NCBI RefSeq assembly: GCF_963678635.1
Contig: NC_087065.1
Location: 40,611,430 to 40,675,429 of the forward strand
DNA: 64,000 nucleotides
Reading direction: 5' to 3'
DNA from: Symsagittifera roscoffensis
Taxonomy: Eukaryota; Xenacoelomorpha; Acoela; Convolutidae
Below the pieces are notes generated by a model. It did not search any database. It was given only the letters and a program-made list of their open reading frames with translations, and was not told the DNA's origin. Positions 35,761 to 50,242 of this stretch are shown piece after piece (positions within the stretch are counted from its first letter, which is position 1; the number at the start of each line of letters is the position of its first letter). The translations under genes were made by a program, and so were the position numbers.

Positions 35761-37940
35761 CAACTGATTCATCAACAATGAGTCATTTAATTGCTGAATT
35801 AATAATTTAGCTTGAATAACTAACGGCTAGTAATTCACTGTCGAACTCGATCTAGCAAAACTAACTTAAAAAAAATTATCTCGAACTTGAATACAACATC
35901 CGACTGATTCATCAACAATGAGTCTTTTAATTGTTGCTCAAATAATTTAGCTAGAATAACTAACGGCTAGTGATTCACTGTCGAACTCGATCTAGCAAAA
36001 CTAAAATCAAATTTGTATCTAGAAATTGAAAAAGACATCCAACTGATTCATCAACAATGAGTCATTTAATTGCTGAATTAATAATTTAGCTAGAATAACT
36101 AACGGCTAGTAATTCACTGCCGAACTCAATCTAGCAAAACTAATTCAAAGAACTTATCTTGAACTTGAATAGAACATCCGACAGATTCATCAAAGATGAG
36201 TCATTATTTATTGCTCAAAAAGTCAGCAAGAATAACTAACGGCTAGTGATTTACTGTCAAACTCAACCAAACAAAAATCAATTCAAAAAGTCTTGAAACT
36301 GAATACACCATCGTCAACAATGGGACATTTAATTGTTGCATAAATAAATTAGCTAGAATAACTAACGGCTAGTGATTCACTGTCGAAAACGATTTAGCAA
36401 AAAAAAACAATTCAAAATGATTGTCTTGAAATTGAATACAACATCCGACTGATTCATCATCAATGAGTCATTTGATTGTTGCTCATATAATTTAGCTAGA
36501 AAACTAACGGCTAGTCATTCACTGTCGAACTCGATCTAGCGAAACTTTGTATCTAGAAATTGAAAAAGACATCCTACCGATTCATCAAAAATGAGTCTTT
36601 TAACTGCTGCATTAAAACTTTAATTGAATAACTAACAGCTAGTGATTCACTGCCGAACTCGATCTAGCGAAAGTAATTCAAAAAACTTGTCTTGAAACTG
36701 AACACAACATCTGATTGAATCATCAATATTGAGACATTTAATTGTTGCTCAAATAAAATAGCTAGAATAAATAACGGCAAGTGATTCACTGTCGAACTCG
36801 ATCTAGCAGAACTAATTCAACAAAATTATCTTGAACTTGAATACACAATCCAACTGATTCATCAACAATGAGTCATTTAATTGCTGAATTAATAATTTAG
36901 CTTGAATAACTAACGGCTAGTAATTCACTGTCGAACTCGATCTAGCAAAACTAACTCAAAAAAAATTATCTCGAACTTGAATACAACATCCGACTGATTC
37001 ATCAACAATGAGTCTTTTAATTGTTGCTCAAATAATTTAGCTAGAATAACTAACGGCTAGTGATTCACTGTCGAACTCGATCTAGCAAAACTAAAATCGA
37101 ATTTGTATCTAGAAATTGAAAAAGACATCCAACTGATTCATCAACAATGAGTCATTTAATTGCTGAATTAATAATTTAGCTAGAATAACTAACGGCTAGT
37201 AATTCACTGCCGAACTCAATCTAGCAAAACTAATTCAAAAAACTTATCTTGAACTTGAATAGAACATCCGACAGATTCATCAAAGATGAGTCATTATTTA
37301 TTGCTCAAAAAGTCAGCAAGAATAACTAACGGCTAGTGATTTACTGTCAAACTCAACCAAACAAAAATCAATTCAAAAAGTCTTGAAACTGAATACACCA
37401 TCGTCAACAATGGGACATTTAATTGTTGCATAAATAAATTAGCTAGAATAACTAACGGCTAGTGATTCACTGTCGAAAACGATTTAGCAAAAAAAAACAA
37501 TTCAAAATGATTGTCTTGAAATTGAATACAACATCCGACTGATTCATCATCAATGAGTCATTTGATTGTTGCTCATATAATTTAGCTAGAAAACTAACGG
37601 CTAGTCATTCACTGTCGAACTCGATCTAGCGAAATTTTGTATCTAGAAATTGAAAAAGACATCCTACCGATTCATCAAAAATGAGTCTTTTAACTGCTGC
37701 ACTAAAACTTTAATTGAATAACTAACAGCTAGTGATTCACTGCCGAACTCGATCTAGCGAAAGTAATACAAAAAACTTGTCTTGAAACTGAACACAACAT
37801 CTGATTGAATCATCAATTTTGAGACATTTAATTGTTGCTCAAATAAAATAGCTAGAATAAATAACGGCAAGTGATTCACTGTCGAACTCGATCTAGCAGA
37901 ACTAATTCAACAAAATTATCTTGAACTTGAATACACAATC
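35761..37940. repeat. Adjacent 1,090-bp tandem block duplication
   Basis: CAACTGATTCATCAACAATG at 35761 recurs at 36851, and all anchors checked in between keep the 1,090-bp offset (CTTGAATAACTAACGG 35811/36901, AAGATGAGTC 36193/37283). The two copies lie end to end. Both carry a 10-bp deletion that turns CACCATCCGACTGATTCGTC into CACCATCGTC (36,307 and 37,397). Differences are few. Confidence 0.85.
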
Positions 37941-40900
37941 CGACTGATTCATCAACGATGAGCCAATTAATTATTGCTCATTAAATTCAGCAAGAATTAC
38001 TAACGACTAGTGATTTACTGTCGAACTCAAACAAGCAAAAATCAATTCGAAAAGTCTTGAAATTGAATACAACATCCGACTGATTCGTGAACAATGGGTC
38101 ATTTAATTGTTGCAAAAATAATTTAGCTAGAATAACCAATGGCTAGTGATTCACTGTCGAAATCGATCTAGCAAAAATAATTCAAAATACTTGTCTTGGA
38201 ATTGAAAATAACATCCGACGGATTCATCAACAATGAGTCATTTAATTGTTGCTCATATAATTTAGCTAGAATAACTAACGGCTAGTGATTCACTGTCGAA
38301 CTCGATCTAGCAAAATTAAATTCAATTTTGTATCTAGAAATTGAATACGACATCCCACTGATTCATCAACAATGAGTCATTTAACTGCTGCATAAATACT
38401 TAAGCTAGAATAACTAACAGCTAGTGATTCACTGCCGAACTCGATCTAGCGAAAGTAATTCAAAATACTTGTCTTGAAACTGAACACAACATCTGATTGA
38501 ATCATCAATATTGAGACATTTAATTGTTGCTCAAATGAAATAGCTAGAATAAATAACTGCAGATGATTCACTGTTGAAATCGATCTAGCAAAATTTATTC
38601 AAAAACTTATCTTGAACTTGAATACAACATCCGACTGATTCATCAACGATGAGTCATTTGATTATTGTTCAAAAAATTCAGCAAGAGAAACTAATGACTA
38701 GTGATTTACTGTCGAACTCAACCAAGCGAAAATCAGCTCAAAAAAAGTCTTGAAATTGAATACAACATCCGACTGATTCATCAACAATGAGTCATTCAAT
38801 TGTTGCATAAATAATTTAGCTAGAATAACCAACGGCTGAAGATTCACTGTCGAAATCAATCTAGCAAAAGTAATTCAAAATACTTGTCTTGAAATTGAAT
38901 ACAACATCCGACTGATTCATCAATAATGAAATATTTAATTGTTGCTCATATAAATAAGCTACAATAACTAACGGCTAGCGATTCACTGTCGATCTCGATC
39001 TAGCAAAACTTAAATCAAAACTGTATCTAGAAATTGAATACGACATCCCACTGATTCATCAACAATGAGTCATTTAATTCTTCATAAATAATCTAACTAG
39101 AATAACTAACGGCTAATTATTAACTGCCGAACTCGATCTAGCGAAGGTAATTCAAAATACTTATCTTGAATTTGAAAACAACATCCGACTGATTCATCAA
39201 CAACGAGTCATTTCATTGTTGCATAAATAATTTAGCTAGTATAACTAACGACTAGTGATTCACTGTCGAAATCGATCTAGCAAAAAGAATTCAAAATACT
39301 TGTCTTGGAATTGAATATAACATCCGACGGATTCATCAACAATGAGTCATTTAATTGTTGCTCATATAATTTAGCTAGAATAACTAACGGCTAGTGATTC
39401 ACTGTCGAACTCGATCTAGCAAAATTAAATTCAATTTTGTATCTAGAAACTGAATACGACATCCCACTGATTCATCAACAATGAGTCATTTAACTGCTGC
39501 ATTAATACTTTAGCTAGAATAACTAACAGCTAGTGATTCACTGCCGAACTCGATCTAGCGAAAGTAATTCAAAATACTTGTCTTGAAACTGAACACAACA
39601 TCTGATTGAATCATCAATACTGAGACATTTAATTGTTACTCAAATGAATTAGCTAGAATAAATAACGGCAGGTGATTCACTGTTGAAATCGATCTAGCAA
39701 AATTTATTCAAAATACTTATCTTGAATTTGAAAACAAAATCCGACTGATTCATCAACAACGAGTCATTTCATTGTTGCATAAATAATTTAGCTAGTATAA
39801 CTAACGACTAGTGATTCACTGTCGAAATCGATCTAGCAAAAATAATTCAAAATACTTGTCTTGGAATTGAATATAACATCCGACGGATTGATCAACAATG
39901 AGTCATTTAATTGTTGCTCATATAATTTAGCTAGAAGAACTAACGGCTAGTGATTCACTGTCGAACACGATCTAGCAAAATTAAATTCAATTTTGTATCT
40001 AGAAACTGAATACGACATCCCACTGATTCATCAACAATGAGTCATTTAACTGCTGCATTAATACTTTAGCTAGAATAACTAACAGCTAGTGATTCACTGC
40101 CGAACTTGATCTAGCGAAAGTAATTCAAAATACTTGTCTTGAAACTGAACACAACATCTGATTGAATCATCAATACTGAGACCTTTAATTGTTGCTCAAA
40201 TGAATTAGCTAGAATAAATAACGGCAGGTGATTCACTGTTGAAATCGATCTAGCAAAATTTATTCAAAAACTTATCTTGAACTTGAATACAACATCCGAC
40301 TGGTTCATCAACGATGAGTCATTTGATTATTGTTCAAAAAATTCAACAAGAAAAACTAATGGCTGACTTACTGTCGAACTCAACCAAGCAAAAATCAGTT
40401 CAAAAAAAGTCTTGAAATTGAATACAACATCCGACTGATTCATCAATAAAGAAATAATTAATTGTTGCTCATATAAATAAGCTACAATAACTAACGGCTA
40501 GCGAATCACTGTCGATCTCGATCTAGCAAAACTTAAATCACAACTGTATCTAGAAATTGAATACGACATCCCACTGATTCATCAACAATGAGTCATTTAA
40601 TTCTGCATAAATAATCTAGCTAGAATAACTAACGGCTAATTATTAACTGCCGAACTCGATCTAGCGAAGGTAATTCAAAATACTTAACTTGAATTGGAAA
40701 ACAACATCCGACTGATTCATCAACAACGAGTCATTTCATTGTTGCATAAATAATTTAGCTAGTATAACTAACGACTAGTGATTCACTGTCGAAATCGATC
40801 TAGCAAACTTAATTCAAAATACTTGTCTTGAAATTGAATACAACATCCGACTGATTCATCAATAAAGAAATAATTAATTGTTGCTCATATAAATAAGCTA

Positions 40901-41465
40901 CAATAACTAACGGCTAGCGAATCACTGTCGATCTCGATCTAGCAAAACTTAAATCACAACTGTATCTAGAAATTGAATACGACATCCCACTGATTCATCA
41001 ACAATGAGTCATTTAATTCTGCATAAATAATCTAGCTAGAATAACTAACGGCTAATTATTAACTGCCGAACTCGATCTAGCGAAGGTAATTCAAAATACT
41101 TAACTTGAATTGGAAAACAACATCCGACTGATTCATCAACAACGAGTCATTTCATTGTTGCATAAGTAATTTAGCTAGTATAACTAACGACTAGTGATTC
41201 ACTGTCGAAATCGATCTAGCAAAATTAATTCAAAATACTTATCTTGAACTTCACAACAACATCTGACTGATTGATCAACGATGAGTCATTTAATTGTTGC
41301 TCAAAAAAATTATCAAAAAATAATTAACGGTTAGTGATTCACTGTCAAACTCAATCAGGCGAAAATCAATTTGAAAAAACCTTTAAATTGAAGAAACATC
41401 CGACTGATTCATCAACAATGAAACATTTAATTAATGCATGAATAATTTAGCTAGAATAACTAACT
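37941..41465. repeat. Mixed zone with 556-bp and 416-bp repeat pairs
   Basis: CAACGAGTCATTTCATTG at 39201 recurs at 39757 (556 bp, four monomers) and again at 40724 and 41140 (416 bp apart, three monomers). CAATAAAGAAATAATTAATTG near 40445 recurs near 40861, also at 416 bp. Local dimers to tetramers have been duplicated in register. Confidence 0.75.
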
Positions 41466-43990
41466 GTCGAACTCGATTTAGCAAAAGTAATTCAAAAAAC
41501 TTATCTTGAACTTGAATAAAACATCCAACTGATTACTCAATGATGAGTCGTTTAATTATTTCACAAAAAGTTCAGCAAGAATAGCTAACTGATAGTGATT
41601 TACTGTCGAGCTCAACCAAGCGAAAATCATTTCAAAAAACCTTGAAAATGAATACAACATCCGACTGATTGATCAACAAGGATTCATATAATTGATGCAT
41701 AAATAATTTAGCCAGAAAAACTAACGGCTAGTAACTCAATGTCAAACTCGATCTAGCAAAATCAAATCAAAAAACTTATCTTGAACTTGAATACAACATC
41801 CGACTGATTCATCAACGATGAATTACTTAATTATTGCTCAAAAAATTCAGCAAGAATAACTAACTGCTAATTTACTGTCGAACTCAATAACTAATTTACT
41901 GTCGAACTCAACCAAGCGAAAATCAATTCAAAAAAAGTCTTGAAATTGAATACAAAATCCGACTGATTCATCAATAATGAGTCATTTAATTGTTGATTAA
42001 ATAATTTAGCTAGAATAACTAACGGCTAGTGATTCACTGTCGAATTCGATCTAGCAAAAATAATTCAAAAAACTTATCTTGAGCTTGAATACAACATCCG
42101 ACTGAATCAGCAATTATGAGTCACTTAATAATTGCTCAAAAAAATCAGCAACAAAAAATAACGGCTCGTGATTTAGTGTCGAATTCAACCAAGCGAAAAT
42201 CGATTCTAACAAGTCTTGAAACTGAATACAACATCCGACTGATTCATCAACAATGAGTCATTTAACTGTTGAATAAATATTTTAGCTAGAATCACTAACG
42301 GCTAGTGATTCACTGTCGAAAGCGATCTAGCAAAAGTAATTCAAAATACTTGTCTTGAAATTGAATACAATATCCGACTGATTCATCAATAATGAAATAT
42401 TTAATTGTTGCTCATATAATTAAGCAGCAATAACTAACGGCTAGCGATTCACTGTCAATCTCGATCTATCAAAATATAAATCAAAACTGTATCTAGAAAT
42501 TGAATACGACATCCCACTGATTCATCAACAATGAGTCATTTAATTCTGCATAAATAATCTAGCTAGAATAACGAACGGCTAATTATTAACTGCCGAACTC
42601 GATCTAGCGAAGGTAATTCAAAATACTTATCTTGAATTTGAAAACAACATCCGACTGATTCATCAACAACGAGTCATTTCATTGTTGCATAAATAATTTA
42701 GCTAGTATAACTAACGAATAGTGATTCACTGTCGAACTCGATCTAGCAAAAGTAATTCAAAAAACTTATCTTGAACTTGAATAAAACATCCAACTGATTC
42801 ATCAATGATGAGTCGTTTCATTATTTTACAAAAAAATTCAGCAAGAATAGCTAACTGATAGTGATTTACTGTCGAGCTCAACCAAGCGATAATCATTTCA
42901 AAAAACCTTGAAAATGAATACAACATCCGACTGATTGATCAACAAGGATTCATATAATTGATGCATAAATAATTTAGCCAGAAAAACTAACGGCTAGTAA
43001 CTCAATGTCAAACTCGATCTAGCAAAATCAAATCAAAAAACTTATCTTGAGCTTGAATACAACATCCGACTGATTCATCAACGATGAATTACTTAATTAT
43101 TGCTCAAAAAATTCAGCAAGAATAACTAACGGCTAAATTACTGTCGAACTCAATAACTAATTTACTGTCGAACTCAACCAAGCGAAAATCAATTTAAAAA
43201 AAGTCTTGAAATTGAATACAAAATCCGACTGATTCATCAATAAAGAGTCATTTAATTGTTGATTAAATAATTTAGCTACAATAACTAACGGCTAGTGATT
43301 CACTGTCGAATTCGATCTAGCAAAAATAATTCAAAAAACTTATCTTGAGCTTGAATACAACATCCGACTGAATCAGCAATTATGAGTCACTTAATAATTG
43401 CTCAAAAAATCAGCAAGAAAAATTAACGGCTAGTGATTTAGTGTGGAATTCAACCAAGCTAAAATCGATTCTAACAAGTCTTGAAACTGAATACAACATC
43501 CGACTGATTCATCAACAATGAGTCATTTAACTGTTGAATAAATATTTTAGCTAGAATCACTAACGGCTAGTGATTCACTGTCGAAATCGATCTAGCAAAA
43601 GTAATTCAAAATACTTGTCTTGAAATTGAATACAACATCAGACTGATTCATCAATAATGAAATATTTAATTGTTGCTCATATAATTAAGCTACAATAACT
43701 AACGGCTAGCGATTCACTGTCGATCTCGATCTATCAAAACTTAAATCAAAACTATCTAGAAATTGAATACGACATCCCACTGATTCATCAACAATGAGTC
43801 ATTTAATTCTGCATAAATAATCTAGCTAGAATAACTAACGGCTAATTATTAACTGCCGAACTTGATCTAGCGAAGGTAATTCAAAATACTTATCTTGAAT
43901 TTGAAAACAACATCCGACTGATTCATCAACAACGAGTCATTTCATTGTTGCATAAATAATTTAGTTAGTATAACTAACGACTAGTGATTC
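41466..43990. repeat. Adjacent ~1,266-bp tandem block duplication carrying a 24-bp slip
   Basis: GATTCATATAATTGATGCAT at 41681 recurs at 42947 (offset 1,266). The unit equals nine 138-bp monomers plus 24 bp. The 24 bp is explained by an internal duplication of TAATTTACTGTCGAACTCAA with a short tail at 41868-41891 and 41892-41915, seen in the second copy near 43,134-43,180. A third partial start follows at about 43,990. Confidence 0.8.
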
Positions 43991-44052
43991 ACTGTCGAAC
44001 TCGATCTAGCAAAAGTAATTCAAAAAACTTATCTTGAACTTGAATAAAACAT

Positions 44053-47000
44053 CCGACTGATTCATCAACGATGAATTACTTACTTATTGCTCAAAAAATT
44101 CAGCAAGAATAACTAACGGCTAGTGATTTACTGTCGAACTCAACCAAGCGAAAATCAATTCAAAAAAGTCTTGAAATTGAATACAAAATCCGACTGATTC
44201 ATCAAAAATGAGTCATTTAATTGTTGATTAAATAATTTGGCTAGAATAACTAACGGCTAGTGATTCACTGTCGAAATCGATCTAGCAAAAGTAATTCAAA
44301 ATACTTGTCTTGAAATCGAATACAATATCCGACTGATTCATCAATAATGAAATATTTAATTGTTGCTCATATAATTAAGCAGCAATAACTAACGGCTAGC
44401 GATTCACTGTCGATCTCGATCTATCAAAACATAAATCAAAACTGTATCTAGAAATTGAATACGACATCCCACTGATTCATCAACAATGAGTCATTTAATT
44501 CTGCATAAATAATCTAGCTAGAATAACTAACGGCTAATTATTAACTGCCGAACTCGATCTAGCGAAGGTAATTCAAAATACTTATCTTGAATTTGAAAAC
44601 AACATCCGACTGATTCATCAACAACGAGTCATTTCATTGTTGCATAAATAATATAGCTAGTATAACTAACGGCTAGTGATTCACTGTCGAAATCGATCTA
44701 GCAAAAGTAATTCAAAATACTTGTCTTGAAATTGAATACAACATCCGACTGATTCATCAATAATGAAATATTTAATTGTTGCTCATATAATTAAGCTACA
44801 ATAACTAACGGCTAGCGACTCACTGTCGATCTCGATCTATCAAAACTTAAATCAAAACTGTATCTAGAAATTGAATACGACATCCCACTGATTCATCAAC
44901 AATGAGTCATTTAATTCTGCATAAATAATCTAGCTAGAATAACTAACGGCTAATTATTAACTGCCGAACTTGATCTAGCGAAGGTAATTCAAAATACTTA
45001 TCTTGAATTTGAAAACAACATCCGACTGATTCATCAACAACGAGTCATTTCATTGTTGCATAAATAATTTAGCTAGTATAACTAACGACTAGTGATTCAC
45101 TGTCGAACTCGATCTAGCAAAAGTAATTCAAAAAACTTATCTTGAACTTGAAAAAAACATCCGACTGATTCATCAACGATGAATTACTTATTTATTGCTC
45201 AAAAAATTCAGCAAGAATAACTAACGGCTAGTGATTTACTGTCGAACTCAACCAAGCGAAAATCAATTCAAAAAAAGTCTTGAAATTGAATACAAAATCC
45301 GACTGATTCATCAATAATGAGTCATTTAATTGTTGATTAAATAATTTGGCTAGAATAACTAACGGCTAGTGATTCACTGTCGAATTCGATCTAGCAAAAA
45401 CAATTCAAAAAACTTATCTTGAACTTGAATAAAACATCCGACTGATTCATCAACGATGAATTACATAATTATTGCTCAAAAAATTCAGCAAGAATAACTA
45501 ACGGCTAGTGATTTACTGTCGAACTCAACCAAGCGAAAATCAATTCAAAAAAAGTCTTGAAATTGAATACAAAATCCGACTGATTCATCAATAATGAGTC
45601 ATTTAATTGTTGATTAAATAATTTGGCTAGAATAACTAACGGCTAGTGATTCACTGTCGAATTCGATCTAGCAAAAACAATTCAAAAAATTTATCTTGAG
45701 CTTGAATACAACATCCGACTGAATCAGCAATTATGAGTCACTTAAAAATTGCTCAAAAAAATCAGCAAGAAAAACTAACGGCTAGTAATTTACTGTCGAA
45801 TTCAACCAAGCGAAAATCAATTCTAACAAGTCTTGAAACTGAATACAACATCCGACTGATTCATCAACAATGAGTCATTTAATTATTGAATAAATAATTT
45901 AGCTAGAATAACTAACGGCTAGTGATTCACTGTCGAAATCGATCTAGCAAAAGTAATTCAAAATACTTGTCTTGCAATTTAATACAAGATCCGACTGATT
46001 CATCAACAATGAGTCATTTAATTGTTGCTCATATAATTTAGCTAGAAAAACTAACGGCTAGTGACTCACTGTCGAACTCGATCTAGCAAAACTAAATTCA
46101 AAACTGTATCTAGAAATTGAATACGACATCCCAGTGATTCATCAACAATGAGTCATTTAATTCTGCATAAATAATCTAGCTAGATTAACTAGCGGCTAGT
46201 GATTAACTGCCAAACTCGATCTAGCGAAAGTAATTCAAAATACTTACCTTGAATTTGAATACAACATCCAACTGATTCATCAACAACGAGTCATTTCATT
46301 GCTGCATAAATAATTTGACTAGAATAACTAACAGCTAGTAATTCACTGTCGAAATCGATCTAGCAAAATTAATTCAAAATACTTATCTTGAACTTGACAA
46401 CATCTGACTGATTTATCAACGATGAGTAATTTAATTGTTGCTCAAAAAAATTAGCAAAATAAAATAACGGTTAGTGGTTCACTGTCAAACTCAATCAGTC
46501 GAAAATCAATTCAAGAAAATCCTGATATTGAATACAACATCCGACTAATTCATCAAAAATGAGTCATTTCATTGCTGCATACATAATTTAGGTAGAATAA
46601 CTAACGGCTAGTGATTCATTGTCGAACTCGATCTAGCAAAAGTAATTCAAAAAACTTATCTTGAACAAGAATACAACATCCGACTCATTCATCAACGATG
46701 AGTCGTTTGATTAGTGCTCAAAAAATTCAGCAAGATTAGCTAACGGCTAGTGATTTACTGTCAAACTCAACCAAGCGAAAATCAATTCAAAAAAAATCTT
46801 GAAATTGAATACAACATCCGACTGATTCATCAATAATGAGTCATTTAATTGTTGCTCATATGAATTAGTTAGAATAACTAACGGCTAGTGATTCATTGCC
46901 GAACTCGATCTAGCAAAACTAAATTCAAAACTGTATCTAGACATTGAAAACGACATCACACTGATTCATCAACAATGAGTAACTTATTTCTGCATAAAAA

Positions 47001-50000
47001 TCTAGCTAGAATAACTAACGGCTAGTGATTCACTGTCGAAATCGATCTAGCAAAAGCAATTCAAAATACTTGTCTTGAAATTTAATACAACATCCGACTG
47101 ATTCATCAACAATGAGTCATTTAATTGTTGCTCATATAATTTACCTAGAATAACTAACGGCTAGTGATTCACTGTCAACTCGACCTAGCGAAACTAAATT
47201 CAAAATTGTATCTAGAAATTGGATACGACATCCCACTGATTCATCAACAATGATTCATTTAAATGCTGCATAAATAATTTAGCTAGAATAACTAACGGCT
47301 AGTGATTAACTGCCGAACTCGATCTAGCGAAAGTAATTCAAAGTACTTGTCTTGAAATTGAATACAACATCCGACTGATTCATCAACGATGAATTACTTA
47401 CTTATTGCTCAAAAAATTCAGCAAGAATAACTAACGGCTAGTGATTTACTGTCGAACTCAACCAAGCGAAAATCAATTCAAAAAAGTCTTGAAATTGAAT
47501 ACAAAATCCGACTGATTCATCAAAAATGAGTCATTTAATTGTTGATTAAATAATTTGGCTAGAATAACTAACGGCTAGTGATTCACTGTCGAAATCGATC
47601 TAGCAAAAGTAATTCAAAATACTTGTCTTGAAATTGAATACAATATCCGACTGATTCATCAATAATGAAAGATTTAATTGTTGCTCATATAATTAAGCAG
47701 CAATAACTAACGGCTAGCGATTCACTGTCGATCTCGATCTATCAAAACATAAATCAAAACTGTATCTAGAAATTGAATACGACATCCCACTGATTCATCA
47801 ACAATGAGTCATTTAATTCTGCATAAATAATCTAGCTAGAATAACTAACGGCTAATTATTAACTGCCGAACTCGATCTAGCGAAGGTAATTCAAAATACT
47901 TATCTTGAATTTGAAAACAACATCCGACTGATTCATCAACAACGAGTCATTTCATTGTTGCATAAATAATATAGCTAGTATAACTAACGGCTAGTGATTC
48001 ACTGTCGAAATCGATCTAGCAAAAGTAATTCAAAATACTTGTCTTGAAATTGAATACAACATCCGACTGATTCATCAATAATGAAATATTTAATTGTTGC
48101 TCATATAATTAAGCTACAATAACTAACGGCTAGCGACTCACTGTCGATCTCGATCTATCAAAACTTAAATCAAAACTGTATCTAGAAATTGAATACGACA
48201 TCCCACTGATTCATCAACAATGAGTCATTTAATTCTGCATAAATAATCTAGCTAGAATAACTAACGGCTAATTATTAACTGCCGAACTTGATCTAGCGAA
48301 GGTAATTCAAAATACTTATCTTGAATTTGAAAACAACATCCGACTGATTCATCAACAACGAGTCATTTAATTGTTGATTAAATAATTTGGCTAGAATAAC
48401 TAACGGCTAGTGATTCACTGTCGAATTCGATCTAGCAAAAACAATTCAAAAAACTTATCTTGAACTTGAATAAAACATCCGACTGATTCATCAACGATGA
48501 ATTACATAATTATTGCTCAAAAAATTCAGCAAGAATAACTAATTCAAAAAATTTATCTTGAGCTTGAATACAACATCCGACTGAATCAGCAATTATGAGT
48601 CACTTAAAAATTGCTCAAAAAAATCAGCAAGAAAAACTAACGGCTAGTAATTTACTGTCGAATTCAACCAAGCGAAAATCAATTCTAACAAGTCTTGAAA
48701 CTGAATACAACATCCGACTGATTCATCAACAATGAGTCATTTAATTATTGAATAAATAATTTAGCTAGAATAACTAACGGCTAGTGATTCACTGTCGAAA
48801 TCGATCTAGCAAAAGTAATTCAAAATACTTGTCTTGCAATTTAATACAAGATCCGACTGATTCATCAACAATGAGTCATTTAATTGTTGCTCATATAATT
48901 TAGCTAGAAAAACTAACGGCTAGTGACTCACTGTCGAACTCGATCTAGCAAAACTAAATTCAAAACTGTATCTAGAAATTGAATACGACATCCCAGTGAT
49001 TCATCAACAATGAGTCAATTAATTCTGCATAAATAATCTAGCTAGATTAACTAGCGGCTAGTGATTAACTGCCAAACTCGATCTAGCGAAAGTAATTCAA
49101 AATACTTACCTTGAATTTGAATACAACATCCGACTGATTCATCAACAACGAGTCATTTCATTGCTGCATAAATAATTTGACTAGAATAACTAACAGCTAG
49201 TAATTCACTGTCGAAATCGATCTAGCAAAATTAATTCAAAATACTTATCTTGAACTTGACAACATCTGACTGATTTATCAACGATGAGTAATTTAATTGT
49301 TGCTCAAAAAAATTAGCAAAATAAACTAACGGTTAGTGGTTCACTGTCAAACTCAATCAGTCGAAAATCAATTCAAGAAAATCCTGATATTGAATACAAC
49401 ATCCGACTAATTCATCAAAAATGAGTCATTTCATTGCTGCATACATAATTTAGGTAGAATAACTAACGGCTAGTGATTCACTGTCGAACTCGATCTAGCA
49501 AAAGTAATTCAAAAAACTTATCTTGAACAAGAATACAACATCCGACTCATTCATCAACGATGAGTCGTTTGATTAGTGCTCAAAAAATTCAGCAAGATTA
49601 GCTAACGGCTAGTGATTTACTGTCAAACTCAACCAAGCGAAAATCAATTCAAAAAAAATCTTGAAATTGAATACAACATCCGACTGATTCATCAATAATG
49701 AGTCATTTAATTGTTGCTCATATGAATTAGTTAGAATAACTAACGGCTAGTGATTCATTGCCGAACTCGATCTAGCAAAACTAAATTCAAAACTGTATCT
49801 AGACATTGAAAACGACATCACACTGATTCATCAACAATGAGTAACTTATTTCTGCATAAAAATCTAGCTAGAATAACTAACGGCTAGTGATTCACTGTCG
49901 AAATCGATCTAGCAAAAGCAATTCAAAATACTTGTCTTGAAATTTAATACAACATCCGACTGATTCATCAACAATGAGTCATTTAATTGTTGCTCATATA

Positions 50001-50242
50001 ATTTACCTAGAATAACTAACGGCTAGTGATTCACTGTCAACTCGACCTAGCGAAACTAAATTCAAAATTGTATCTAGAAATTGGATACGACATCCCACTG
50101 ATTCATCAACAATGATTCATTTAAATGCTGCATAAATAATTTAGCTAGAATAACTAACGGCTAGTGATTAACTGCCGAACTCGATCTAGCGAAAGTAATT
50201 CAAAGTACTTGTCTTGAAATTGAATACAACATCCGACTGATT
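44053..50242. repeat. 24-monomer tandem block duplication with two deletions in the second copy
   Basis: ATGAATTACTTACTTATTGC at 44071 recurs at 47389 (offset 3,318). The second copy runs in parallel to about 48,360, where the offset falls to 3,041, a loss of 277 bp or two monomers in register. At 48,540/48,541 GAATAACT joins AATTCAAAAAATTT and the offset falls to 2,862, a loss of 179 bp that is not a whole number of monomers. The offset then stays 2,862 (45731/48593, 46381/49243) until the copies part at about 47,381/50,243. Confidence 0.85.

Noticed and set aside
42726-42926. 66-codon minus-strand frame
   Set aside because: Satellite sequence read through; the duplicate block at 41.5 kb does not keep it open, so there is no sign of selection.
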